Source: Mucilaginibacter polytrichastri
Lineage (GTDB): Bacteria > Bacteroidota > Bacteroidia > Sphingobacteriales > Sphingobacteriaceae
Length of the DNA: 64,000 nucleotides
Direction of reading: 5' to 3'
Assembly: GCF_001911425.1 (NCBI RefSeq)
Contig: NZ_MPPL01000001.1
Coordinates: 3,241,273 to 3,305,272 of the forward strand
This document shows positions 35,533 through 43,804 of this stretch, one piece after another. The translations under genes were made by a program, and so were the position numbers. The first letter of the stretch is position 1; every line of letters begins with the position of its first letter. A model generated the notes under the pieces. The model was not told the DNA's origin. It ran no database searches and was given only the letters and a program-made list of their open reading frames with translations.

Positions 35533-38500
35533 ATGAAAAACATAAGCCCTTTCGATTTTTTTATCATGCGCAAACCTCTGCTTCCGTATCAAACCATAAG
35601 CAGAATTAATGATATATTAAAAACTTCGGAAGCCGGTTTTACTATCGCGTTAAAACAATTTTACACTGATCCGCTGATACAGGACGCTATCTACATTTCG
35701 TCGCCCGAGCTCTTTGAGCAGATGATTCATTGGATTAATGCGGATGACCAGGATTCAAAAAACAGCAAAAAAATAGTAAAGACATTATATCAATATTTGC
35801 TCCGTATGTCGGGTCGGTGCACCCCATTTGGCCTTTTTGCGGGCTGCAGTATGGGCGGGGTAGCAGGCAAAGGCTATGAGGTTAACTTCGATCAGCAAAA
35901 TCCCTTATATAAAAGCTCGAGGCTGGATATGTGGCACGTGGCCGAGCTGGCCAGCTTTTTAACCAACCATCCGCTTATAAAAACACAGCTTAATTACGCG
36001 GTTAACAATACACTGTATAACCAGGGTACAGAATATTACCGCTACACCGAATATAAATTTGCCAAAGGCAAGCGCCAATACTTTTCTTCAGAAATCAAGC
36101 GTTCGGTTTATCTTGACGATGCCCTGTCGGCAGCTAGGCAGCCTGTATCATTTAATCAATTGGTAGCCTGCATTACGGCCCTTAACATACCAGTTGAACA
36201 AGCTCAGGAATTTATTCATTCGCTAATTGATAACCAGATTATCTTATCAGATCTTGAACCCTCAGTGAGTGGCGATGATGCCTTTGAAACGCTCATTAAT
36301 CGCCTGCAAGGGCTTCAACAAATAGTGCACCTAATTGATCCGCTAAAACAGATCAAAGACATTCTTAGTACAAATGAGAGCGAAAAGTTAAAGTTTGAAC
36401 AAATCAGCACATTGTTAACCGAACATTTTTTTGCACCAGGCACAAAAGACCTTATCCAGACGGACCTTTATTTTAATACCTCAAAAAATACCTTAGGCTA
36501 TGACGTTATTGAACCATTAACAATCGACTTACAGCAGGTAAGCCGACTACTAAAAGTTAGAAAAAGCAAAAACCTTGACGACTTTAAGAGCCGCTTTATA
36601 GCGCGTTACGAAGACCAGGAGGTTGCCTTGCTCAAAGCAATTGATGCCGAATCGGGCATTGGGTATGGCCTTGCTAAAGGCGACCGCAGTACCTTTACCC
36701 CACTTATAGACGGGCTGATCTTCTCTGGATATGTTGCTGCCGAAAAATCATTCAGTATGGATAAGCTAAACCGCTGGCTTAAGGCAAACTTTAACCCAAA
36801 TACGCCTGTAATGCAACTGAGCAATGCCGATATTGACCAATTGGCAGAACCTGAACAAAAACAGGATTTATCGCATACAGCTTATATACTGGGCAGCTTG
36901 TTTAAGGCCGAAGATAGCTGCTTGTTTAACCTCAAATCATTCGGCGGTAATTCGGGTGCAGATTTATTGAGCAGATTTGGCAGCTCGTGTACCGGCTTAA
37001 AGGAAAACCTTTTAAACTGCACCGAATTCGAGCAGCAAAACAACGATAAGTTACTCGCAGAAATTATCCATCTGCCCGAAGCTCGCGTTGGTAATGTGGT
37101 AATGCGCCCTAATATGCGGGCGTTAGAAATTCCGGTACTGTCGCCATCTTTATTACCCCCCGAACAGCAAATACCGTTAAGAGACTTAATGGTAAGCGTA
37201 AAAAACAACCGCATTATATTAAGATCGCAACGGCTCGACCGCGAAATTATACCCAAACTAACCAATGCACACAATTATGCGCTTGGCTTAAACAGCTACA
37301 AATTTTTGTGCGACCTGCAAGGCCAGGGTTGCCTGGCAGGTTTTACCTGGAGCTGGGGCTATATGAGCGACGAAGCCTATTTACCGCGGGTACAATACAA
37401 CAGCATAATTTTATCAAGAGCCCAATGGAAACTGGCTGCAATTAAGAAAAACGAAGAAGCCAATATCACCTACGATAATTTAAAAAGCACCTATAACCTG
37501 CCTGAGCAGGTTACACTTGTTGAAGGTGATAACGAACTGCCCCTTGACCTCACCTTGGGTATCAGCCTCCAGATACTTACAGACAAGCTTACCAAAGGGG
37601 GCGTAACTATAAAAGAAAACCTCGACGCCCAATACGGGCATATTATTAATGAGCCAGGCAAAGGCAGTTATTGCAGCGAGCTGATAATCCCTGTAAAAAC
37701 AATTGATGCCGAAAAACCAATTGCTTTGGCTAAAAAATCGCCAACTACCAGTACTTTTAAACCTGCTGTTACGCATGCATTTGCACCAGGCAGCCAATGG
37801 TTTTATATAAAAATTTATACCGGGCATAAAACTGCCGACAAAATTTTGAAAAAAACTTTGCTGCCGCTAATCAACACTTTTTTGGCTGAGCAAAAGATAG
37901 AAAAATGGTTTTTTATCCGCTATGCAGACCCTGATGCACATTTGCGTATACGGTTTTATCATTCCAGCCGACCTGATTTCTGGAAGGATGTAATGGATGC
38001 CTTATACACCCATCTGACCGATTACCTCACCGACGGTACGATTGCCCAAATACAAATTGATACCTACAAGCGCGAATTAAACCGTTACAGTGCAGCCTGT
38101 ATAGAGCAGGCCGAAGCTATATTTTATAATGATAGCGAAGCTGTTGCCGAATTTTTAACCTACCTAAATGGCGATGCAGGCGAACGCTACCGCTGGTTGT
38201 TTGCCCTCAAAGGTGTTGACAAACTGATGGACGATTTTGATTTTTCATTGACCGAAAAAATGGAAACCATCACCCGTTACAAGGATGCTTATTTTAAAGA
38301 ATTTAAGGTAGATAAAGCTTTCGAAGTACAGCTTAACGATAGATATCGCAATGTATCGGGCCTTATTTATAAATTTTTGAGTGGCACCTATTTTGGTGAA
38401 GACGTTAAAATAATGAACAATATTTTAACGCTGCGTTCGCAAAATAATATTGCGCCTGTGCAAGGCATTAATCAGTTAACTGCCGATGGCATAATAACGG

Positions 38501-38670
38501 CCGGTTTTAGCAAAGAAGTTATCAGCAGTTATATACACATGTTTTTAAACCGTGTATTTTTGGCAAACCAACGCAAGCACGAACTTATTGTGGCACATTA
38601 CCTGCACAAATATTATAAATCTGTATTGGCCCGAAACCCTTCACCTGCCTTAGTAAATATTTATGGATAA
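35533..38670 (+). CDS. lanB: LanB-type lantibiotic dehydratase, full length
   Basis: 1045 residues from the ATG at 35533. The large N-terminal glutamylation domain includes KIVKTLYQYLLRMSGRCTPF then GLFAGCSMGG, the usual LanB start. The C-terminal elimination domain (about 755-1045) has QWFYIKIYTGHKTADKIL, WFFIRYADPDAHLRIRF and the helical end. LanB enzymes dehydrate Ser and Thr of the precursor using glutamyl-tRNA. Both domains are in one chain, unlike the split LanB of some Bacteroidota clusters. The next gene overlaps its last 8 nt. Confidence 0.92.
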   Translation: MKNISPFDFFIMRKPLLPYQTISRINDILKTSEAGFTIALKQFYTDPLIQDAIYISSPELFEQMIHWINADDQDSKNSKKIVKTLYQYLLRMSGRCTPFGLFAGCSMGGVAGKGYEVNFDQQNPLYKSSRLDMWHVAELASFLTNHPLIKTQLNYAVNNTLYNQGTEYYRYTEYKFAKGKRQYFSSEIKRSVYLDDALSAARQPVSFNQLVACITALNIPVEQAQEFIHSLIDNQIILSDLEPSVSGDDAFETLINRLQGLQQIVHLIDPLKQIKDILSTNESEKLKFEQISTLLTEHFFAPGTKDLIQTDLYFNTSKNTLGYDVIEPLTIDLQQVSRLLKVRKSKNLDDFKSRFIARYEDQEVALLKAIDAESGIGYGLAKGDRSTFTPLIDGLIFSGYVAAEKSFSMDKLNRWLKANFNPNTPVMQLSNADIDQLAEPEQKQDLSHTAYILGSLFKAEDSCLFNLKSFGGNSGADLLSRFGSSCTGLKENLLNCTEFEQQNNDKLLAEIIHLPEARVGNVVMRPNMRALEIPVLSPSLLPPEQQIPLRDLMVSVKNNRIILRSQRLDREIIPKLTNAHNYALGLNSYKFLCDLQGQGCLAGFTWSWGYMSDEAYLPRVQYNSIILSRAQWKLAAIKKNEEANITYDNLKSTYNLPEQVTLVEGDNELPLDLTLGISLQILTDKLTKGGVTIKENLDAQYGHIINEPGKGSYCSELIIPVKTIDAEKPIALAKKSPTTSTFKPAVTHAFAPGSQWFYIKIYTGHKTADKILKKTLLPLINTFLAEQKIEKWFFIRYADPDAHLRIRFYHSSRPDFWKDVMDALYTHLTDYLTDGTIAQIQIDTYKRELNRYSAACIEQAEAIFYNDSEAVAEFLTYLNGDAGERYRWLFALKGVDKLMDDFDFSLTEKMETITRYKDAYFKEFKVDKAFEVQLNDRYRNVSGLIYKFLSGTYFGEDVKIMNNILTLRSQNNIAPVQGINQLTADGIITAGFSKEVISSYIHMFLNRVFLANQRKHELIVAHYLHKYYKSVLARNPSPALVNIYG

Positions 38671-39352
38671 GTATACTTATTTAAACTCTTCTGAGATTAC
38701 CGAAATTATCGGCGATCCGCCCAAACGCCTTGTGGTTTACGGCACCAGCATGGTATTATTTACTATTTCATTAATTATCGGTGTTACCTCGCTTATTCAG
38801 TATCCCGATATGATTAAAAGCAACGTTTTTGTATCGCTGGAGAAAAATGCCTCCTACATTATTGCCAACCAGCCTGGCCTGTGCACGCACGGCACCGACT
38901 CTATTGCCCTTACCGGCAAGGCCGTAAGTGAAATACACGACGACAGCAATCAGTCGATTCCATTATATACCAGGCAAAATGGCACGCTATACTATATCAA
39001 ATCATCCGGCGATCGTGTGGCCAAAGGCGATACCATTGCTGTTGTTGTGCCCGATAAAAACAGCTATACCTTTAAGGGGACATTAAATCTCGCCAACTTT
39101 GATAAAGTGCGCGTAGGTATGCCTGTTAAAATAAATTTAAAATACAACACCGGCAAAGGCAACAATGGTACACTTAACGGCCAGGTTACCCAGGTATCGC
39201 AAATTGTAACCGAAAATCACTTTGCCTTTTCGGGCCATATACAGCTCAATAAACTAAACAGCTTTAACAAAATGCCCATATTAAACGGCTACGCTACCAC
39301 TGCCGAATTAACCAACAAACATATTACCCTGTTAAACAAACTGCTTAATTAA
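38663..39352 (+). CDS. Short HlyD-like membrane-fusion protein
   Basis: 229 residues. One membrane helix at about 25-46 (VVYGTSMVLFTISLIIGV) follows a cytoplasmic start. The periplasmic part has a lipoyl-like half motif (GTLYYIKSSGDRVAKGDTIAVV) and a beta-barrel domain (VRVGMPVKINLKYNT). The long coiled-coil hairpin of ordinary HlyD adaptors is missing, so it is a minimal adaptor. It should link the peptidase-containing LanT in the inner membrane to an outer-membrane exit. Start and stop overlap lanB by 8 nt, indicating coupled translation. Confidence 0.75.
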   Translation: MDKYTYLNSSEITEIIGDPPKRLVVYGTSMVLFTISLIIGVTSLIQYPDMIKSNVFVSLEKNASYIIANQPGLCTHGTDSIALTGKAVSEIHDDSNQSIPLYTRQNGTLYYIKSSGDRVAKGDTIAVVVPDKNSYTFKGTLNLANFDKVRVGMPVKINLKYNTGKGNNGTLNGQVTQVSQIVTENHFAFSGHIQLNKLNSFNKMPILNGYATTAELTNKHITLLNKLLN

Positions 39353-39388
39353 GCGTCGAAATCTTCTACCTAAACCACCACAATTGAG

Positions 39389-39411
39389 ATGCCCCGAAAG
39401 GGGCATTTTTT
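39389..39411 (+). terminator. Intrinsic terminator of the lanB operon
   Basis: ATGCCCC-GAAA-GGGGCAT (stable GNRA loop) followed by TTTTT, 37 nt after the stop of the membrane-fusion gene. Confidence 0.85.
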
Positions 39412-39840
39412 GTTTGCAGGGATTTGGTAACGAGGTGTAGCACATGTTAATCTTCGCTCTCCTGGGAGGTAATAGCCTATGAAAGACATGATATTCCAGA
39501 ATTTGGGGCATGTGCGATTCCCTTTCTTGGAGAGAATTCGTGTATCCATATTTTTTCATGCCCCATGGGGGCTGCTTGTTTGTAGGAATAAATGTTTATT
39601 GAGCTTTGTCTCGTTAGGGGCTACCCACTCACAACCAAGTAATTTATCTGCTAAGCGAGGGACGCACCTACGGAGCCTTCTTGTTTTTATTGATCTATCT
39701 ACAAATAGGTAGCCCCGACGTGGCAGCGTGTCCTAAAGCTTTCTCTGGCAAAGATATGGGAACTACAGTGTCCTCACATCTTTCGAAGCAAACCAATAAA
39801 CTTGTAAAGCATGAAGCTTTGAAACTATTCTGATATAAAA
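39412..39840. repeat. Structured non-coding region with inverted repeats
   Basis: It contains GGGGCATG (39505-39512) facing CATGCCCC (39557-39564), and GGGGCTACC (39617-39625) facing GGTAGCCCC (39708-39716). Between them lies the stretch CGAGGGACGCACCTACGGAG. The style resembles interspersed palindromic repeats seen between genes in Sphingobacteriaceae, but I cannot compare with the rest of the genome. Short open frames here look non-coding. Confidence 0.4.
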
Positions 39841-39843
39841 CGA

Positions 39844-39872
39844 AAAAGCCCACCAGTATTGGCGGGCTTGGG
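39844..39872 (-). terminator. Terminator of the outer-membrane barrel gene
   Basis: On the minus strand AAGCCCGCC pairs with GGTGGGCTT (one mismatch), followed by a T-run. It lies 20 nt after the stop at 39892. Confidence 0.7.
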
Positions 39873-39891
39873 TCAGTTAGTTAGTGTTTAT

Positions 39892-42288
39892 TTACAGGTT
39901 CAGGCGTTTAGTAGTTTCGTCGCGGTAATCTGGATTCGAGTTGGCTTTCTTGGCCGGTTTGCCAAACCTATAGGTAAAGCTGAGCGTTGCGCGCCTCGAG
40001 TCGCTGCGGTCAATGCTGTGGGTTACAAACGGATAATAGTTAGTTGTAATAATAGGCGCTGTTTTATAGAACAGATCGCTTGCGCCTAGCTTAATGGTTC
40101 CCTTTTTCTTAAAGATGCTTTTTTGGATGGCAATATTAAGGGTGTTATAAGCATTAATATCTATCAACCCTAACCGTGACGGTGCCTGGTATACAAACAA
40201 CACATCGGCCGACATGGTTTTGGTAAGCGTTAGCTTATTGTATACATTAAAACCGTAAGTCCATTTGGTAGTCGAGACATTGCTGATGCCGCTGATGTTA
40301 TCGATATTTAAATTCTGGTAGTTACCATCAATACCCAATTGCGTGTTCAGCCATTTTACCAGCTTAACCGGCGTATTGAATGACAGGTTAAGCATCTGCG
40401 CACTTTTTAAGTTCCTGGGTTGTAAAATGTATAGTAATTGCTGGTTATCATAAGTAAACAAAGGCACAATCTGGTCGGTAGCATAGGTATAAGTAGCGCT
40501 GAATATGTAGTCTTTATAGGCTTCGTTCAACTCTATCACGTTAGAGTATTGCGGCTGCAGCAGCGGGTTGCCCTCGCGCACGGTGTAATTATCCAGGTAT
40601 TGTTTATATGGGATCAGATCACTGTAATTCGGCCTGTCTATTTTGCGGGAGTAGCTGGCCGAGGTAGTGAAATTGCCGCTTACCTTATAGCTCAGGTTCA
40701 GGCTTGGAAACAGGTTGAAATAATTTTGCTTTGCTATGTTTTTAATATCATACGAGGTATTCTCTACCCGCAAACCTGGTGTTACCGTTAATTTATTGTA
40801 AGTTTTGGTATCGCTTACGTAAGCGGCCAGTATCACTTCGTTATAATCAATTTTATTGAGGGTAGCATCTTGCTGCCTTATAAACTGGTTATTGAGCAGG
40901 CTATCCAGGTATGGTTCGCTTTTGCTTTTAATACCTGTTAGCTTAATTCCGGCATCCAGCACATTATGGCCGGGTAAATATTTTTCGAAATCAGATTTAT
41001 AGGTGTATAAGTTAAATACCGACGGTGTGCCATTTCTAAAAGCTCCATTTTGCGTAATGCCCCCCGGGTAAACAAAGTTCTGGTTAAAAAACTGGGTAGA
41101 GTTATCATTATAACGGCTAAATAATAAACTGTTGCTCCACGAGCTACCCAAACTATCGATATTCCATTGATCGGTTAAATCATAATTTTGGAAAAAGATA
41201 CGGTTGTACATTTGGCTTACAGCATTGATATTCTGGCTGGTAATACCATTTTCAATTACGTCGGTAAATGAGTTGCCATTATTAGTTAACCTGTTATACA
41301 ATCCATTAACTGCAAAGGTGAGCGTATTATTTTTACTGGCCAGGTAGTCTACAGATACTTTATAGGTAGCTGCCCTCTTTTGTGCACCAAGATCAAAATC
41401 ACTGTTAAGTATTTGGCTATAAGTATTATTAGGGGTAAAAGTACGGTCGTTATATCCTCTTTCAAAATCGTTGCGATTACTATACGAGCCCGTACCCAGT
41501 ATACTCCAGCGGCCATCGCGGTAATTAAGCGTACCCGATGCATTTTCGCCAAACTCCTTACCCTGGCTAAGGCCGCCGGTAACTGTACCATTAAGGCCAG
41601 GGGCCTGCCCTTTTTTTGTTATAATATTAATAACCCCGCCCGATGCACTTGCCTCGTATTTGGCAGGCGGGTTAGATAATAATTCCACTTTATCAATCTG
41701 ATCGCTTGGCATTGAGTTCAATAAAGCGGCCATGGTACTTTTAGGAACCTCTTTACCATCAATCAAAATTAGTACGTTGCTCTTACCTTTCATGGTGATG
41801 CTCTTTTCATCAACCCTTACAGAGGGCGCAGCCTTTAACACTTCAGCAGCGGTACTACCGTTACCCAATACACTATTGGCAACATTGAGTGTAATTTTTC
41901 CGTTTTGTATGCTCAGCAAATTTTTACGCCCGGTAATGGTTACCGCAGCAAGCATTTTGCTGTCGGTTTTTAAAATAATCTTACCCAGCTCAGCCTGCTT
42001 ATCGCTGCTGCTTATCACAACTGTTTTACTGAACGATTGATAACCTATCGAGCTTACATATATTTTATAGCTGCCGTATTTAACGTTGTCAAACAAAAAC
42101 ACTCCGTCGTTATCGGTAATGCGGTTCAGCGTTATTTTATTAACTGAATCTTTAATGGTTACGGTTGAGTACGACAGTGGCTGCTGTTTCTCGTCATATA
42201 TAGTGCCTTTAATGAGGCCTTGCCCCAATACTTTAACGCCGGGTAGCATGGTCAGGAGTAGCGAAATCTTTAATGTAAAGTTCTTCAT
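39892..42288 (-). CDS. Outer-membrane beta-barrel protein within the lanthipeptide locus
   Basis: 798 residues. Signal peptide (about 1-22), then a carboxypeptidase-regulatory-like domain (GTIYDEKQQPLSYSTVTI, DGVFLFDNVKYG). A plug-like domain follows with MKGKSNVLILIDGKEVP, LNSMPSDQIDKVELLSNP and GGVINIITKK, and then a barrel of the outer membrane beta-barrel (OMP_b-brl_3) type. It is TonB-receptor-like. Its promoter region carries the same GTCGAA direct repeat as the precursor and lanB operons. It therefore probably belongs to the system, as an exit or uptake channel or as the target or immunity partner of the peptide. Transport direction is not known. Confidence 0.85.
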   Translation of the reverse strand: MKNFTLKISLLLTMLPGVKVLGQGLIKGTIYDEKQQPLSYSTVTIKDSVNKITLNRITDNDGVFLFDNVKYGSYKIYVSSIGYQSFSKTVVISSSDKQAELGKIILKTDSKMLAAVTITGRKNLLSIQNGKITLNVANSVLGNGSTAAEVLKAAPSVRVDEKSITMKGKSNVLILIDGKEVPKSTMAALLNSMPSDQIDKVELLSNPPAKYEASASGGVINIITKKGQAPGLNGTVTGGLSQGKEFGENASGTLNYRDGRWSILGTGSYSNRNDFERGYNDRTFTPNNTYSQILNSDFDLGAQKRAATYKVSVDYLASKNNTLTFAVNGLYNRLTNNGNSFTDVIENGITSQNINAVSQMYNRIFFQNYDLTDQWNIDSLGSSWSNSLLFSRYNDNSTQFFNQNFVYPGGITQNGAFRNGTPSVFNLYTYKSDFEKYLPGHNVLDAGIKLTGIKSKSEPYLDSLLNNQFIRQQDATLNKIDYNEVILAAYVSDTKTYNKLTVTPGLRVENTSYDIKNIAKQNYFNLFPSLNLSYKVSGNFTTSASYSRKIDRPNYSDLIPYKQYLDNYTVREGNPLLQPQYSNVIELNEAYKDYIFSATYTYATDQIVPLFTYDNQQLLYILQPRNLKSAQMLNLSFNTPVKLVKWLNTQLGIDGNYQNLNIDNISGISNVSTTKWTYGFNVYNKLTLTKTMSADVLFVYQAPSRLGLIDINAYNTLNIAIQKSIFKKKGTIKLGASDLFYKTAPIITTNYYPFVTHSIDRSDSRRATLSFTYRFGKPAKKANSNPDYRDETTKRLNL

Positions 42289-42316
42289 CGTTCTTTGTTT
42301 AATTTTAGTATTAAAG

Positions 42317-42379
42317 CAAAAAACGCATTCAGGCCACTATCAGCCCAATTATTTCGACCAATGCTAATTCTGATTCGAC
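42317..42379 (-). promoter_or_regulatory. Direct-repeat operator of the outer-membrane barrel gene
   Basis: On the minus strand GTCGAA lies at 42379-42374 and 42358-42353, 21 bp apart. After 28 nt comes GTTTTTTG (42324-42317), which keeps the TTTG half of the -7 consensus. The ATG is at 42288. Confidence 0.62.
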
Positions 42380-42545
42380 AAAATTCAGCATTCTTTTTTG
42401 GTCTTAAAAAAACACGTCCATATTATCAATTCATTAATTAAAATTTGGTAATAAAAGCAAATACAGTATTTATAAAAGGTTTTTTATTAATTATTGAAAT
42501 TAAATTTTACGAATGCGCTTATTTTACCTATCAAATCCTGATTTG

Positions 42546-42608
42546 GTCGAATCAGAATTTACCTTAGTCGAATAAAAATTTTTTTGAGAAACGTTTTTGT
42601 GATCATTG
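42546..42608 (+). promoter_or_regulatory. Direct-repeat operator of precursor pair 3
   Basis: GTCGAA at 42546-42551 and 42567-42572, 21 bp apart. After 28 nt the bases GATCATTG (42601-42608) keep four of six fixed -7 positions, so this may be a weaker, more activator-dependent promoter. It is back to back with the operator of the outer-membrane barrel gene. Confidence 0.6.
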
Positions 42609-42631
42609 TTTCAACAAAACCCAGCAATGTC

Positions 42632-42799
42632 ATGAAAAATCAACCTAACACAATCCCGGCTTTATTAATTGAAAAAGAAACTATTTCAAGATTAGATCTT
42701 GGTAGCATTGTTTACACAGAACCAGATCTGATAGAGGCACAGTTTCAATCGGAAGCTAAAAACAACTCGCTAACCATAACAGCAACATCTACCTATTAA
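42632..42799 (+). CDS. Cysteine-free small peptide, pair 3
   Basis: 55 residues from the ATG at 42632 (an upstream in-frame start at 42584 would lie before the proposed -7 region and is rejected). It begins MKNQPNTIPALLIEKETISR, then LDLGSIVYTEPDL. LLIEKETISRLD resembles leaders of Bacteroidota RiPP precursors (LNKETISRL), but there is no Gly-Gly. The end, NNSLTITATSTY, is unusually rich in Ser and Thr, which LanB could dehydrate. There is no Cys. It takes the same position before a lanthipeptide gene as the two other Cys-free peptides but is not a close homologue of them. Confidence 0.6.
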   Translation: MKNQPNTIPALLIEKETISRLDLGSIVYTEPDLIEAQFQSEAKNNSLTITATSTY

Positions 42800-42828
42800 C
42801 TATAGCCGCATTATAAAACCCTAAAGCC

Positions 42829-43005
42829 ATGCCAAAAGAAAACCTAATACAGCCATTAGACTTACAAAAAGATATTATTGCCAAACTGGACGAGAACCAG
42901 CTTAAAGAAATTGAAGGCGGTACCGATGGCGGCCAGGTATCCTGTCACTTTGTATCATGTATCGACAATTCGCTGGCAACCTGCGATGATACGCAGGCTA
43001 AATAA
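42829..43005 (+). CDS. Class I lanthipeptide precursor 3
   Basis: 58 residues. The leader MPKENLIQPLDLQKDIIAKL continues to DENQLKEIEGG and is clearly homologous to precursors 1 and 2. The core is different: TDGGQVSCHFVSCIDNSLAT then CDDTQAK. It has three Cys (core 8, 13 and 21) and Ser or Thr partners upstream of each, so up to three rings. The shared leader implies the same LanB and LanC process all three. It follows its partner peptide by 29 nt and is closed by a terminator. Confidence 0.88.
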   Translation: MPKENLIQPLDLQKDIIAKLDENQLKEIEGGTDGGQVSCHFVSCIDNSLATCDDTQAK

Positions 43006-43030
43006 ACAACAACAATCAACCTAAAATAAC

Positions 43031-43070
43031 AAGCCGCCCCTTGGTATAACCGAGGGCGGCTTTCTGTTTT
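43031..43070 (+). terminator. Intrinsic terminator after precursor 3
   Basis: AAGCCGCCC pairs with GGGCGGCTT with extra imperfect pairing towards the loop, followed by a T-rich stretch. It also faces the convergent regulator gene ending at 43075. Confidence 0.75.
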
Positions 43071-43074
43071 AGCA

Positions 43075-43779
43075 CTACATGCCTATCACCTTTAGTAGGT
43101 GTTCTTTATACTGCGTGCCTATGGGTATTTCTACCTGTGCAGTGGTTTCTATCATGTTGCCCTTTATGGCTTTAATATATTCGATATTGATGATAAATGA
43201 TTTATGGATCCTGATAAACTGATCGGCCGGTAACATGCTTTCCATGTTTTTCATCCGCATGTAAGAGATCACTTTTTTATCGGGCAGCATAATCTGAACG
43301 TAATCTCTTAAGCCCTCCACATACACAATCTGATCAATCGGTACGCGCAGAAGTTTAAAGCCATCCTTCAAGAAAATGTTCTTCAGGCGTTTTTCCATGG
43401 CTACCGGGTTAGGCATCCGGCTTTTAATCATGGATTCGGCTTTGTTTACGGCCTTAAAAAATCGATTAAAAGATGTTGGCTTTACCAGGTAATCAACCGC
43501 ATTAATTTCAAAGCCTTCTACTGCATAATTAGGATAAGCGGTTATAAAAATTATAAAAGGCGGATTTTTTAATGACCGTATAAATTCCAAGCCATTAATT
43601 TTAGGCATCTGTATGTCGGATATAATCAGATCAACATCTTCTTGCTGCAATATATCAATGGCTTCGAAAGCATTATTGCACACCCCCTTTAGTTCAAGGA
43701 ATGATACATCATTAACATATTTGACAATCAGCTCCCGGGCTTCCGGTTCATCATCTACTACTAAACAGGAAATACTCAT
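43075..43779 (-). CDS. LytTR-family response regulator
   Basis: 234 residues. Receiver domain 1-120: VVDDEPEA, phosphoacceptor D55 in IISDIQMPKINGLEF, Thr in FITAYP and Lys in DYLVKPTSF. A LytTR DNA-binding domain follows from about 135 (LKDGFKLLRVPIDQIVYVEG, MRMKNMESMLPADQFIRIHKS). It pairs with the histidine kinase 25 nt upstream. LytTR domains bind direct repeats about 21 bp apart, and six such repeats lie in this locus. I therefore infer it is the activator of the lanthipeptide regulon. Confidence 0.9.
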   Translation of the reverse strand: MSISCLVVDDEPEARELIVKYVNDVSFLELKGVCNNAFEAIDILQQEDVDLIISDIQMPKINGLEFIRSLKNPPFIIFITAYPNYAVEGFEINAVDYLVKPTSFNRFFKAVNKAESMIKSRMPNPVAMEKRLKNIFLKDGFKLLRVPIDQIVYVEGLRDYVQIMLPDKKVISYMRMKNMESMLPADQFIRIHKSFIINIEYIKAIKGNMIETTAQVEIPIGTQYKEHLLKVIGM

Positions 43780-43804
43780 ACAGTTTGCAAGGGTTTTTAG
43801 GTTA

